A stretch of 64,000 nt of DNA from Bradyrhizobium sp. RP6 (GTDB lineage Bacteria; Pseudomonadota; Alphaproteobacteria; Rhizobiales; Xanthobacteraceae), in NCBI RefSeq assembly GCF_003837805.1, contig NZ_RQIT01000001.1, positions 248,001 to 312,000 of the forward strand, given 5' to 3'. The notes beneath the pieces are model-generated. The model did no database searches. It was not told where the DNA came from and worked only from the letters and a program-made list of their open reading frames with translations. Shown here in pieces: positions 27,899-36,235 of the stretch (its first letter is position 1; each line of letters begins with the position of its first letter). The position numbers and the translations under genes are program-made.

Positions 27899-27928
27899 AC
27901 GGCGGGGTCATTTCCCCGCCGTTTTTTG
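27899..27928 (+). terminator. Rho-independent terminator
   Basis: ACGGCGGGG and CCCCGCCGT form a perfect stem around TCATTT, followed by TTTTT. It terminates the 27268-27852 gene, and the stem contains the last codons and stop (27908-27910) of the converging phosphodiesterase gene. Confidence 0.9.
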
Positions 27929-29764
27929 TTTGCCGGTGTCAGGCTCGAGCCCCAGCGTGCGGCCCGGAAAACCGGCGGCGTCGAAATAGCGCTGGCTGCC
28001 GACGCGCTGGAAGTTCAGCACGGTCATCAGGCCGCCCTCGGCGGGCTTGGACTTCAGCGTGCCGACATAGGCCTTGGGCACGGTGCCGTTCGGCATGGCC
28101 TCCGACATCACGCGGCCGACCAGGTCGCCTTTCTGCGAAACGCGCAGGCCCATGAGCTGGGCAGCGGTCATGCCGACGTCGGCATTGCTGACGGGCAGTT
28201 CGTCGACATAGCCGGCTTTGAAGTCCGGCCCGATCGCGGCCATGAAGTTCATGGTGTCGCCGCGGCTGAAGCTGCCATGCATGCCCTGGCCCTGGCGCAG
28301 CACAGTGTCGGCGACCTGGACCGAGCAGTTGGTCGGCGCCTCGCCGCAATCGCTGGCATAGGAGCGGAAGTTGACGACGATGGACGGCGTCGGCGTCGCA
28401 GCCTTGCCGCGCAGGTTGATGCTCGACAGCGGCAGCGTCCCGGCAAAGCGGCCGAGCGAATCCTCGACGAACAGGCCGGAGACGTAGTCCTGCTCGAGCA
28501 GCGCCTTGATGGTCTTCGCCGCCAGCTTCTTGTCCTTGTTCGGCAGATAGATCAGGTCGGAGCCGCCATTGGTGGCGACGACGAGATCGGGCTTCTCCGG
28601 ATCCTTGCCGAGCACCCCGTTGCCCGCCCTGGGATGCTTGTTGCCCTCGACCTTCGCGTTCTTGTCGTTGGGGTCGAACAGCGGCAGGTCGAGTGCCTTG
28701 GCAAGGTCGAGCGCCAGGAATCCCATCGGCAGGAAATCCTTCGGCGTGTCGTCATAGCCGACCTTGGCCGAGGGGCTGGACTTGCTCTCCTTGGAGATCG
28801 TCGAGAAGCCGTGATCTGCGGAGACGATGATGTTGGTCGAGGCCGTGAGCCCGAGCTCGTCGAGCGCCTTGCGGAGCTGGGCGAGGTTGGCGTCGGCGTT
28901 CTTGATGCCGGCCATCGAGGTCGGCCCGTTGATTCCGGGCATGATCTGGTTGAGGCTGTCGCCGGTATTGTGCTGGCTGCCGTCAGGATCGCGCGACCAG
29001 AACACCAGCACGAAGGGCTTGTTGCGCGCCTTGAACATCGGCAACACCACCTTGGTGGCGACGTCGGCGAAATAGGCCTGCTGCGCGACGTTGGCGACCG
29101 TGGTGCCCGGCGTCCTGGCATCGCCCGCCTTGGAGTTGTCGCCGCGCGCCGGCGTGGCGAGGGGCAGGCCGGCCTTGGTCAAGGCCTCCTTCACCTCGTC
29201 GGACAATGCGACACCGTTCTTGCCGCCGGTGGAATCGTCGAACACGATCGAATGCTGGCCGGGCTTTTCAGGCTTGTCGGTGTGGTCGAACTGGTAGGTC
29301 GGGCCCACCTTGCCGATCGCCGCGGTGCTCAGCCCCTTGTCGCGAGCCATCTTCAGGATTGTCTCTTCGTTGAGGTAGTCGCCCCTAAAATGCTCGTCGA
29401 TGTCGCCGAGCACGGCGTCGTTCTCGATGAAGGGGACGACGGTGTCACCCGCAGGTGCGGAGGTGTAGTTGGTCCAGATCGTGTTGGAGAACACGCCGGT
29501 GTCGCCGAGATAATGGCCGGTCGACATCGCCGAGCCGTTGGCCATCGTGAAGGTGGGGAAGAGCGAATGCGGGTTCTTGAAGTGGACGCCCTTGTCGCGG
29601 ACTTCAGCCATCGCCGGCGCGGTTTCCGGTGTGACCTTCAGCGCACGCAGACCGTCGGGAATGAACAGGATCAGGTTGCGGGGCGTGCTGTTCTGGGCAG
29701 ACGCCAATCCGGTGGACAGCACAGTCAGTCCGGCGGACAGCAACACCAGTGAACGGCGCATCAA
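27908..29764 (-). CDS. exported alkaline phosphatase/phosphodiesterase superfamily protein
   Basis: This 618-residue protein has a signal peptide (1-23, ending ASA). It follows the type I phosphodiesterase/nucleotide pyrophosphatase fold: metal Asp37 (FIPDGLR), likely nucleophile Thr73 in FPTFTMANG, SRDPDGSQHNTGD, and SADHGFSTI with its metal Asp-His. A late GDTMNFMAAIGPDFK motif supplies another ligand. It probably hydrolyses phosphate di- or monoesters in the periplasm. No phosphate-starvation box was identified. The final codons form one arm of a terminator hairpin. Confidence 0.88.
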   Translation of the reverse strand: MMRRSLVLLSAGLTVLSTGLASAQNSTPRNLILFIPDGLRALKVTPETAPAMAEVRDKGVHFKNPHSLFPTFTMANGSAMSTGHYLGDTGVFSNTIWTNYTSAPAGDTVVPFIENDAVLGDIDEHFRGDYLNEETILKMARDKGLSTAAIGKVGPTYQFDHTDKPEKPGQHSIVFDDSTGGKNGVALSDEVKEALTKAGLPLATPARGDNSKAGDARTPGTTVANVAQQAYFADVATKVVLPMFKARNKPFVLVFWSRDPDGSQHNTGDSLNQIMPGINGPTSMAGIKNADANLAQLRKALDELGLTASTNIIVSADHGFSTISKESKSSPSAKVGYDDTPKDFLPMGFLALDLAKALDLPLFDPNDKNAKVEGNKHPRAGNGVLGKDPEKPDLVVATNGGSDLIYLPNKDKKLAAKTIKALLEQDYVSGLFVEDSLGRFAGTLPLSSINLRGKAATPTPSIVVNFRSYASDCGEAPTNCSVQVADTVLRQGQGMHGSFSRGDTMNFMAAIGPDFKAGYVDELPVSNADVGMTAAQLMGLRVSQKGDLVGRVMSEAMPNGTVPKAYVGTLKSKPAEGGLMTVLNFQRVGSQRYFDAAGFPGRTLGLEPDTGKQKTAGK

Positions 29765-29878
29765 TTCTCTCCCTGCGGTGAGCCGGCGTGGCCGCGAACG
29801 CGGCCTCCAGAGCTTCGTTTAGTTTCGCTGGATGACAGTCTTGTTACAAGGACCGTTGCCGCTGCAAGGGCCGGGATG

Positions 29879-29922
29879 GCCCCGGCTCTGCAGCGCACCG
29901 CGTCGCGCTGCAGAGCCGGGGC
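29879..29922. repeat. perfect hairpin element
   Basis: The 18-bp arms at 29879-29896 and 29905-29922 are exact reverse complements with an 8-nt loop. The sequence type matches the element at 7392-7515. It lies upstream of the phosphodiesterase gene. Confidence 0.85.
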
Positions 29923-29961
29923 ACGACAGTTGGAGTGTCCGCGCGCAACTGCATCGACAGC

Positions 29962-30076
29962 ATCATTGCGAGCCAACGGGTCCGCGCGAAGCGCGGCCCG
30001 ATGACAGGCTCCGCGAAGCAATCCAGAATCCTGCCGCGGAAAGACTCTGGATTGCTTCGCTGCGCCCGCAATGACG
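29962..30076. repeat. palindromic element beside repeat copy 2
   Basis: TCATTGCG at the left and CGCAATGACG-type sequence at the right pair, with inner arms GCGAAGCAATCCAGA and CTGGATTGCTTCGC. It is the counterpart of 4514-4600 and lies 64 bp from repeat core copy 2, on the mirror-image side. Confidence 0.8.
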
Positions 30077-30140
30077 GAATGTGAGGCGGCGTCCATCGCT
30101 CTTCCGATCCGCATATCGTCCAAAGACACACCTTCACGCT

Positions 30141-30663
30141 CTCGCGGCTCATCTCGCCCGAGCTTTGCTTGGTGTCTCACCCTCATGAAAAGGGCGCAGG
30201 GAAGACCGGGAGCCGGTTGGCTCCCGTGGACCGCCATGCCGGACGCAAACTGCGTGCGCTTCGATGCACAGCGGGTAACGGGGCAACCGGAGACATCCCG
30301 GCCTTTCCCTGCGCAGTGGTTTTACGGCTTATGTCGTGCTCTCCCCGGGGAGCGATGCACTATTGCCCCCGTCGCCTTGCGGATGACTGATGCGCGAACC
30401 CGGTCGGGCCGCCACATCACCGCAAGACTTGGCGCACAGACCCCGGGCGCCAGGACCACACGATTTTGCCGTACGCCGATCACACCGGTCGTGTGCGCGA
30501 CGCCTCCGCTCACGGTCGCCCGCCCTGCGAAAGCCATTCGCGCCGATGTCACCTGCGTCCACCGCCGCCCGGCCCGCGTTCGTGACGATCGCGATACGCC
30601 CCTCTTCCTTGGGCCGGGTTGCGGCGATACATACGCCGTTTCCGAATTTCGGCAAAGCGGAAT
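30141..30663 (-). repeat. core of a dispersed repeat, copy 2
   Basis: This is the reverse-oriented homologue of 3990-4450. Homology runs from the TTCCGCTTT(A/G)CCGAAATTCGG end (near 30643-30663) to GCCGCGAG (30141-30148). It is about 60 bp longer than copy 1 because of small insertions. Together with the two palindromes it fills most of a 1069-bp gap (29765-30833) with no supportable gene. Confidence 0.8.
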
Positions 30664-30788
30664 ATTTTCGGCGAAGCGTCTTGACCGATGGTTTGGGTGT
30701 TTCGCCTGTCGGGCAACGCAAAGGATTGTGCCGGAAACTCGCCCCCGGTGCGGTCGGCTGCGCAAGCAGCAGGGACGCTGACGCGCGA

Positions 30789-30819
30789 AGGCCCACCGTC
30801 CATTGTGGACGGTGGGCCT
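30789..30819 (-). terminator. terminator-like hairpin
   Basis: AGGCCCACCGTCCA and TGGACGGTGGGCCT are perfect 14-bp arms with a 3-nt loop, 15 bp beyond the stop of the reverse-strand small exported protein. No T-run follows, so termination is likely but not certain. Confidence 0.65.
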
Positions 30820-30833
30820 CGCGTCAAGCAGCC

Positions 30834-31112
30834 TTACCAGCGATATCTGCCGGTCAGCGTGCCGTTGTTGTTGCCGCCAGGGCCGACATCACCCTGCGTC
30901 GAACTCGGGGTTGGATGGTTGGTGCCGTTGAGTGCGCCATACGGTCCGGCATCCGGATAGTATGCGCGCGGCTGAACCGGTTCATAGGCGGGCGCAGTGC
31001 GGTCCCAGCCCACGGACGGTCCGTTCCAGTCGTAGCCCTGCGCCGAGGCGGCGGCAGTGCCCGCGACCAGTGATGCCGTGATCAGGCAGAGGAGTTTTGC
31101 CTTGTTCTGCAT
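30834..31112 (-). CDS. small exported protein of unknown function
   Basis: This 92-residue protein has a signal peptide (about 1-25, ending ASA) followed by a short YDWNGPSVGWDR segment and a Gly/Asn/Thr/Pro-rich tail ending RYRW. ATG 31112 has AAGGAG at the right distance; the longer ORF to 31196 runs through the ribosome site. Function unknown. Confidence 0.7.
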   Translation of the reverse strand: MQNKAKLLCLITASLVAGTAAASAQGYDWNGPSVGWDRTAPAYEPVQPRAYYPDAGPYGALNGTNHPTPSSTQGDVGPGGNNNGTLTGRYRW

Positions 31113-31398
31113 TGGAGATGCTCCTTGCTTCTGTCGGGAGCCAACGGTTGCAATGCGGGAGCGTTCCGGACGTATGGGCCGGTGAGTGGTCAACACCGAT
31201 CAACTGGTTCTGAGGGGCGCGCCGCGGAACGAAATGGCCGGCATGCGACGGGAATTCCGGGCGTTCTGCCGCACCCGGTTCCCTGCTAATCCCGCGCCTT
31301 AACCAACAATTAAATATACGTTTGCGGGTGGGCGACAGCCCGGCCTAGCCTCTCGCGGGGAGCCGCTATCGCGAAGCCAAACCAGTGTGGTGCGTATC

Positions 31399-31848
31399 AT
31401 GATTGCCAGATCACATGGGGCGTTGCTCGCCTCACTCAGCGCAGCCGCGCTGCTCCTGACTGCAAGTGACGGCTCGGCCGGACCTGCTGTGGCCGCAGCG
31501 CCTGGCGTGGCGGCCGCCGCTGCGCCGCCGGCTGGAACGCGTGCGCCGATCGCGCCGGGCGCCCGGTTCCACCGCCGCAGCGCTCCGTGGGTGTATTGGC
31601 CGGGCGGCGGCGGATTCTTCTACGACGGCGCCGGCACCAGCCAGCCCTTCGTCGATGCCGGCCAGCCGCTCTCCAGCGACGTGCGTTACACCTACACCTA
31701 TGATGTTCCCTGGGACTGGACGCATCGCTATCCGCCGAACGTCGTGCCGTCCAACCGGCCCTATGTGCCGAGTTGCCCGACGGAGCAGGTGACGGTGCCC
31801 GGCCGCGGCGGCAGCGAGCACACCGTCAACATCATGCGCTGCTACTGA
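31399..31848 (+). CDS. exported protein of unknown function
   Basis: This 149-residue protein has a signal peptide (about 1-25) and an Ala/Pro-rich linker. The Tyr/Trp-rich mature part (WVYWPGGGGFFYDG, YTYTYDVPWDWTHRYPP) has two Cys (SCPTEQ and MRCY at the end). ATG 31399 is chosen; a GTG at 31387 would add four residues. The short 286-bp region upstream shows no recognised site. Function unknown. Confidence 0.68.
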   Translation: MIARSHGALLASLSAAALLLTASDGSAGPAVAAAPGVAAAAAPPAGTRAPIAPGARFHRRSAPWVYWPGGGGFFYDGAGTSQPFVDAGQPLSSDVRYTYTYDVPWDWTHRYPPNVVPSNRPYVPSCPTEQVTVPGRGGSEHTVNIMRCY

Positions 31849-31849
31849 G

Positions 31850-32692
31850 CTAACCCAGCTCGAAGCTGGTTACGCCGAAGACGCGGTCGATGCGCAGCGG
31901 CGGGATCGGCCCGGTGTACATCCGCGCCGTCTCGAAAACCGGCATCAGGCCGAGCGACTCCGCGAGCGCGATCGCTTCGCGGTTGACGGCGGGAACGTCG
32001 AGGAAAATGCCGCCGCCGCGCGTGCTTACCAGCAAGGCCTGCATGACGGTTTCCGCCGCCGCGCGATCGTCGGCGACGAGCGGGCCGATCTTGTAGCCCG
32101 TCCGGCACGGACGGATCACGCCCCATGCGGCGAGCCTGCCGTCACGCAGCAGCGCATGGCCGATATGGCCTGATGTGTTGATCCAGGCGCGCAGGAAGCC
32201 GCTGCGCGCGGCAGGGAACACGGTGGCGTCGTCGGCTTCGACAATTGCAAATGGGACCTTGTCGAGCGCGACGACCTCGGCAGGTGGCCTCGGCGGCGCG
32301 GCCACGACGCCGCCATAGCGGATATTGGCGTAAGCGAGCTGGAAGCCGGACCTCTTGTAATTGTCCTGCTGCGCCACGACGCCGTCGAGCCCGATCACGC
32401 GCGGGCCCGCATGCGCGATGGCTGCGTTCCAGATGCGCAGGCCATGGCCCGCGCCGCGAAAGCGCTCGCGCACGATGTAAAAGCCGAGGAAGGCGAAGCG
32501 GTCGCCGTAATTGACGCAGGAGACGGTCGCGACCGGCTCGCCGTCGATCTCGCCGACGAAGAAGCCTTGCGCATCGGGGACGGCGAAGCAGGCGGCATCG
32601 GCGAGGCCGGGATTCCATCCCTCGGCCGCGGCCCAGTCGACGGCGAGGGCGATTTCGTCGGGGCGCAGATTGCGGATCTGCAGATCACTCAT
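31850..32692 (-). CDS. GNAT family N-acetyltransferase (YitH type)
   Basis: This 280-residue protein has an N-terminal GNAT domain (LGFYIVRERFRGAGHGLRIW is the acetyl-CoA-binding motif A) and a second, degenerate acetyltransferase-like C-terminal domain typical of YitH-like proteins. The substrate is unknown. The ORF extends another 200 codons upstream, but those are antisense to the next gene; ATG 32692 (MSDLQIRNLRPDE) is the natural start. Confidence 0.85.
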   Translation of the reverse strand: MSDLQIRNLRPDEIALAVDWAAAEGWNPGLADAACFAVPDAQGFFVGEIDGEPVATVSCVNYGDRFAFLGFYIVRERFRGAGHGLRIWNAAIAHAGPRVIGLDGVVAQQDNYKRSGFQLAYANIRYGGVVAAPPRPPAEVVALDKVPFAIVEADDATVFPAARSGFLRAWINTSGHIGHALLRDGRLAAWGVIRPCRTGYKIGPLVADDRAAAETVMQALLVSTRGGGIFLDVPAVNREAIALAESLGLMPVFETARMYTGPIPPLRIDRVFGVTSFELG

Positions 32693-32807
32693 CTCGAGTC
32701 GCTCATGATGGCTGCCTTCGTCCATGAACCTGCGGCGAGGTCTGGCTGTAGAAGACCCCCATGATAGGCCGAGCCGGCGGCTCGCCTCAACACAGGGATG
32801 ATCGGTC

Positions 32808-33512
32808 ATGGCAGCAGAAAAGGTTGCGCTCGTTACCGCCGGCGGCAGCGGCATGGGGGCGGGGGCTGCGCGGCGGCTGGCAGCGGACGGGTTTCGTGTC
32901 GCGATCCTGTCGTCCTCCGGCAAGGGCGAGGCGCTGGCTGCCGAGCTCGGCGGCTGCGGCGTCACCGGCTCGAACAAGTCGAACGACGACCTGAAGCGCC
33001 TCGTCGACGGTGCGATGGCGAAATGGGGACGGATCGATGTGCTCGTCAACAGCGCCGGGCACGGGCCGCGGGCGCCCATCATCGAGATCACCGACGAGCA
33101 GTGGCACACCGGCCTCGACACGTATCTCCTGAACGTGATCCGTCCGACGCGGTTGGTGACGCCGCTGATGCAGGCGCAAAAGGGTGGCGCCATCATCAAC
33201 ATCTCGACGGCCTGGGCATTCGAGCCGAGCGCGATGTTCCCGACCTCGGCGGTGTTCCGCGCCGGCCTTGCCGCCTTCACCAAGATCTTCACCGACACTT
33301 ACGCCGCCGACAACATTCGCATGAACAACGTCCTGCCGGGCTGGATCGACAGCCTGCCGCAGCAGGACGCGCGACGCGACAGCGTGCCGATGAAGCGCTA
33401 CGGCAAGGTCGAGGAGATCGCCGCGACGATTTCGTTCCTGGCCTCCGACGGCGCAGCCTACATCACCGGCCAGAACATCCGTGTCGACGGAGGACTGACA
33501 CGCTCGGTCTGA
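32808..33512 (+). CDS. SDR-fold protein with altered catalytic residues
   Basis: This 234-residue short-chain-dehydrogenase fold protein has cofactor motif TAGGSGMG at 10-17, a NSAG motif and a C-terminal GQNIRVDGG. At the YxxxK position the sequence is SAVFR, giving Ser147 and Arg151 in place of the expected Tyr and Lys, while the following AGLAAFTK is standard. It may be inactive as an oxidoreductase or use another mechanism. It is divergent from the GNAT gene and followed by the ArsR locus. Confidence 0.82.
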   Translation: MAAEKVALVTAGGSGMGAGAARRLAADGFRVAILSSSGKGEALAAELGGCGVTGSNKSNDDLKRLVDGAMAKWGRIDVLVNSAGHGPRAPIIEITDEQWHTGLDTYLLNVIRPTRLVTPLMQAQKGGAIINISTAWAFEPSAMFPTSAVFRAGLAAFTKIFTDTYAADNIRMNNVLPGWIDSLPQQDARRDSVPMKRYGKVEEIAATISFLASDGAAYITGQNIRVDGGLTRSV

Positions 33513-33537
33513 GGCGGCGCCTGCACCTCGAAATTAC

Positions 33538-33553
33538 TTAGCTCATGAGCTAA
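33538..33553. promoter_or_regulatory. operator 1 of the ArsR gene
   Basis: TTAGCTCATGAGCTAA is a perfect 16-bp palindrome lying just upstream of the -35 box. Its half-site TTAGC recurs in operator 2. Presumed site for the ArsR-family product encoded here. Confidence 0.7.
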
Positions 33554-33559
33554 CAATCA

Positions 33560-33588
33560 TTGACGGCGCATGGCAGCGGCGCTATAGT
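33560..33588 (+). promoter_or_regulatory. sigma70-type promoter of the ArsR gene
   Basis: TTGACG at 33560-33565 and TATAGT at 33583-33588 are separated by exactly 17 bp. The expected transcription start, 7-8 nt beyond, coincides with the ATG at 33596, so the mRNA would be leaderless or nearly so. Confidence 0.75.
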
Positions 33589-33604
33589 TAGCTTCATGGC
33601 TAAC
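33587..33604. promoter_or_regulatory. operator 2 of the ArsR gene
   Basis: GTTAGC and GCTAAC are perfect 6-bp arms around a 6-bp centre. The site overlaps the end of the -10 box, the expected transcription start and the ATG, so bound repressor should block polymerase. Confidence 0.7.
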
Positions 33605-33985
33605 CAATCGTCCCGTCTCGACCAGATCTTCGCAGCGCTTGCCGACCCCACGCGGCGGGCGGTCGTGATGCGACTATGTGCCGGCGAGGCGTCGGTCGGC
33701 GAGCTTGCCGATCCCTTCGACATGGCGCTGCCGAGCTTCATGAAGCACGTCCACGCGCTGGAGGCGAGCGGGCTCGTTCTGTCGGAGAAATCCGGCCGCG
33801 TGCGCACCTGCCGTCTCCGCCCGGATGCGCTTGTCGGCGCGGAAGATTGGTTCCAGCAGCTGCGTGCCGTCTGGGAGGCGCGACTCGACCGCTTCGAGGC
33901 TTACGTGATGAAGCTCAAGAAAGAGAAGGAGAGGGCGGGCGCCAAGCGGCCGTCCCGAACAACCAAACGGAAAGGTTCCGAGTGA
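33596..33985 (+). CDS. ArsR family transcriptional repressor
   Basis: This 129-residue winged-helix repressor contains ALADPTRRAVVMRL and SFMKHVHALEASGLV, typical of the ArsR branch that pairs with SRPBCC genes. No Cys metal site is visible (only C41 and C78), so it probably senses a non-metal signal. There is no ribosome site. The promoter places the transcript start at the ATG, and two palindromic operators flank it, indicating autoregulation. The stop overlaps the next ATG (TGATG). Confidence 0.93.
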   Translation: MANQSSRLDQIFAALADPTRRAVVMRLCAGEASVGELADPFDMALPSFMKHVHALEASGLVLSEKSGRVRTCRLRPDALVGAEDWFQQLRAVWEARLDRFEAYVMKLKKEKERAGAKRPSRTTKRKGSE

Positions 33986-34476
33986 TGACCAATTCTGCCA
34001 ATCCCGCTCTGTCGCAATGGTCGCTCGACCGCGAGATCGTGATGTCGCGCGTGATCGACGCGCCGCGCGATCTGGTGTTCGAGGCGTGGTCTGACCCTAA
34101 ACATCTGCCGCAATGGTTCGGCCCAAAGGGTTTCAAGGTCGAGACCTTCGAGATCGACGTGCGCGTCGGCGGCGTCTGGCGCTTCAACATGATCGGTCCC
34201 GACGGCACCGTCTATCCGAACCGGATGCGCTTCCGCCGCATCGAGCGGCCGACTCTGATGGAGATGGATCACGGCCTCGACCAGGACGACGATCCCGGCA
34301 TGTTCCGCTTCACCGTTACATTCGCGGAGCAGAGCAACGGCAAGACCGTGCTGATGTTGCGCCAGCTGGCCTCGAGCACCGAGCAGCGCGATGGCATGAT
34401 CGGCTTCGGCGCCGTCGAATACGGCTATCAGACGATGGACAAGCTGGCGGCGTATGTCGCGGGGCTGAAAGGCTGA
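33985..34476 (+). CDS. SRPBCC/AHSA1-domain protein
   Basis: This 163-residue START-like (Aha1-type) hydrophobic-ligand-binding protein contains DAPRDLVFEAWSDPKHLPQWFGP, the family signature. It is translationally coupled to the ArsR gene and shares its promoter. This pair is common in proteobacteria and often linked to stress or small-molecule sensing; the ligand is unknown. Confidence 0.92.
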   Translation: MTNSANPALSQWSLDREIVMSRVIDAPRDLVFEAWSDPKHLPQWFGPKGFKVETFEIDVRVGGVWRFNMIGPDGTVYPNRMRFRRIERPTLMEMDHGLDQDDDPGMFRFTVTFAEQSNGKTVLMLRQLASSTEQRDGMIGFGAVEYGYQTMDKLAAYVAGLKG

Positions 34477-34678
34477 GACAAACTGACTGGGGATCGATGC
34501 TTCGCAACGTCCGGAACGACGGATCGCCCACGAACGCATTCTAAAGTCCATCCTTCAGCAGCTTGCCTTCACCAGCTTGAAAGAGGTGCGGCCCCGGCGG
34601 AGAGGATTCGCCGGAGCCGCACTCACGCGCGTCAATCGGTCGCGATCAACGTTCGAAGCGGCCTGGTCGATGGTCCGG

Positions 34679-35014
34679 CTAGCGCCGAGGGACGTTGCCG
34701 CTCGACGGCGGAGTCGTCTCGTTGCGCATGCCCGGAGGGCTGGAAGCGCCCTGTCCGCCGCGCTCCACATGGGTGATGCCGCCGCCGCCTCCGGCGCTTC
34801 CCGCGCCCGCGCCGCCTCCATCACCCGAGCCTCCGCCGGCTCCGGCACCTGCGCCGCCCGCACCACCGGCACCTGCACCTGCACCCGCGCCGCCACCGGC
34901 TCCGCCGCCGGCACCTCCGCCAGCGCCGCCGCCCGCGCCTTGCGCGAACGCTCCGCCGACCGAAGCAGCGGCAAGTATCGCGGCTGTGAAGACCGTCAGA
35001 ATTGTCTTACGCAT
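34679..35014 (-). CDS. exported Gly/Ala-rich repeat protein
   Basis: This 111-residue protein has a signal peptide (about 1-25, ending AFA). A stretch of more than 50 residues of GGGAGGGAG-type repeats follows, then a polar tail with ITHVERGGQGASSPPG. AAGGAG precedes ATG 35014; the longer ORF from 35062 runs past it. Function unknown. Confidence 0.72.
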   Translation of the reverse strand: MRKTILTVFTAAILAAASVGGAFAQGAGGGAGGGAGGGAGGGAGAGAGAGGAGGAGAGAGGGSGDGGGAGAGSAGGGGGITHVERGGQGASSPPGMRNETTPPSSGNVPRR

Positions 35015-35244
35015 GTTGTTTCTCCTTGAGGTTTGCGACGGATCAATCACGCTTGACGCCAAGCGTTCCTACGCTGATGGAGAGGCACGGCGAACTCGGC
35101 GAACGGTTCAGCGAGAACATCGCGTGCGAGGCGCCACCATCTCCCTGCTTGGCGTTTAGCTATCGCAGGTTAGCGCCGGGTCCTTCGGCTGGAACACTCG
35201 TTGAGATAGTCAGGCGTCCTGCGGCAATCAGCCCGGTCCTCCCA

Positions 35245-35270
35245 GGAACAATCGCCCGTGCTTCCCGGTT
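35245..35270 (+). promoter_or_regulatory. EcfG-type (general stress) promoter
   Basis: GGAAC at 35245-35249 and GGTT at 35267-35270 are separated by 17 bp, one base off the alphaproteobacterial EcfG consensus (GGAAC, 16-17 bp, cGTT). It lies 38 bp ahead of the ferritin-like gene. Confidence 0.55.
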
Positions 35271-35307
35271 TGCGCGAACGAAGCCAGTCAAAACGGAGGA
35301 CAGGAAA

Positions 35308-35805
35308 TTGGCTAATGCAGCCCGTGATACGTTCGTGGTGGGACTACGCAATGCGCATGCGATGGAAGTGCAGGCGCGAGAGTTGATGGAGCGCCAGTCA
35401 GAGCGGCTGGACGAATATCCCGAGGTCAAGGCGAAGGTCACCGCTCATCTTCAGGAGACCAATGAGCAACTGAGCCGGCTGGAAAAATGTCTGGAAGCCT
35501 GCGGTGAGAGCACGTCCACTCTGAAGGACACGGCGCAGTCGGTGATGGCCAACATGATGGCCCTGGCGCATTCGGCTGCCGGCGACGAGATTCTCAAGAA
35601 CACCTTCGCGAACAATGCGTTCGAGAATTTCGAGATCGCCGCCTACAAGTCGCTCCTGGCGCTCTGCGGCGCCGCCGGCGTGCCGGAGGCCAAGGCACCG
35701 CTCGAGATGTCGTTGAAGGAGGAGCAACGCATGGCTGCTTGGATCGACTCCAATGTCGAGAAGGTGACGATGGAGTACCTGACGCATCAGCGCCAGGCCG
35801 CGTAG
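35308..35805 (+). CDS. DUF892 ferritin-like protein (YciF type)
   Basis: This 165-residue four-helix protein is of the YciE/YciF family, which belongs to general stress responses. It has DTFVVGLRNAHAMEVQARELM at the start and a central FENFEIAAYKSL with E/H residues suited to a di-metal site. I chose the TTG at 35308 because GGAGG lies 7 nt upstream; the ORF from 35002 crosses the divergent promoter. An EcfG-like promoter sits upstream and a terminator follows. Confidence 0.87.
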   Translation: MANAARDTFVVGLRNAHAMEVQARELMERQSERLDEYPEVKAKVTAHLQETNEQLSRLEKCLEACGESTSTLKDTAQSVMANMMALAHSAAGDEILKNTFANNAFENFEIAAYKSLLALCGAAGVPEAKAPLEMSLKEEQRMAAWIDSNVEKVTMEYLTHQRQAA

Positions 35806-35828
35806 CTCCGCGATCCTTGCCGATATCG

Positions 35829-35862
35829 ACCACCGGCGCGCTAGGGCGGCCGGTGGTTTTTT
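35829..35862 (+). terminator. Rho-independent terminator
   Basis: CCACCGG and CCGGTGG pair (35830-35836 and 35850-35856) around a GC-rich loop, followed by TTTTTT. It ends the ferritin-like gene. Confidence 0.85.
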
Positions 35863-35926
35863 CGCGCCGCCAGCCCGGGGAGTGTCGACGGGCAGGAACG
35901 ATCGTGGCCGCCCGGCTTTGCCTGTC

Positions 35927-36190
35927 ATGACGCACATTATCTTCAGCGACTACCGCAATCCCGCCGCGGAGCAGGCCTATCAGATCGCCTGGGACTTTCT
36001 CGCGCGTACGGGCGCCATCCGCGACGAGTTCGAGGCCTGCGTGTTCCTCGCACAGCGTCTCACCATGATGGTCGAGGAGGGGCAGACGAACCGGATCCGG
36101 ATGGCCAACCGCGCGATCTCCGAATATCAGCGCCATGCCGATGAAAGCGACGACCTCATCCGCGGCGGCCGGCGTGCCGAAGGGCATTGA
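35927..36190 (+). CDS. small conserved hypothetical protein
   Basis: This 87-residue, mostly helical protein (MTHIIFSDYRNPAAEQAYQ, then EGQTNRIRMANRAISEYQ) is of a type common in Bradyrhizobium. There is no clear ribosome site. I know no function. Confidence 0.6.
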   Translation: MTHIIFSDYRNPAAEQAYQIAWDFLARTGAIRDEFEACVFLAQRLTMMVEEGQTNRIRMANRAISEYQRHADESDDLIRGGRRAEGH

Positions 36191-36235
36191 GCGCCGGCCG
36201 AACGGGCTCTGAAGCGGGATCATGCTCTCGCCGCG

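Noticed and set aside
27872..29752. 626-codon open frame opposite the phosphodiesterase
   Set aside because: Overlaps the terminator at its start, is rich in shadow-type residues and has no motif.
33560..33595. Upstream TTG start for the ArsR gene
   Set aside because: The TTG is part of the -35 box, so the codon cannot be in the mRNA; ATG 33596 is used.
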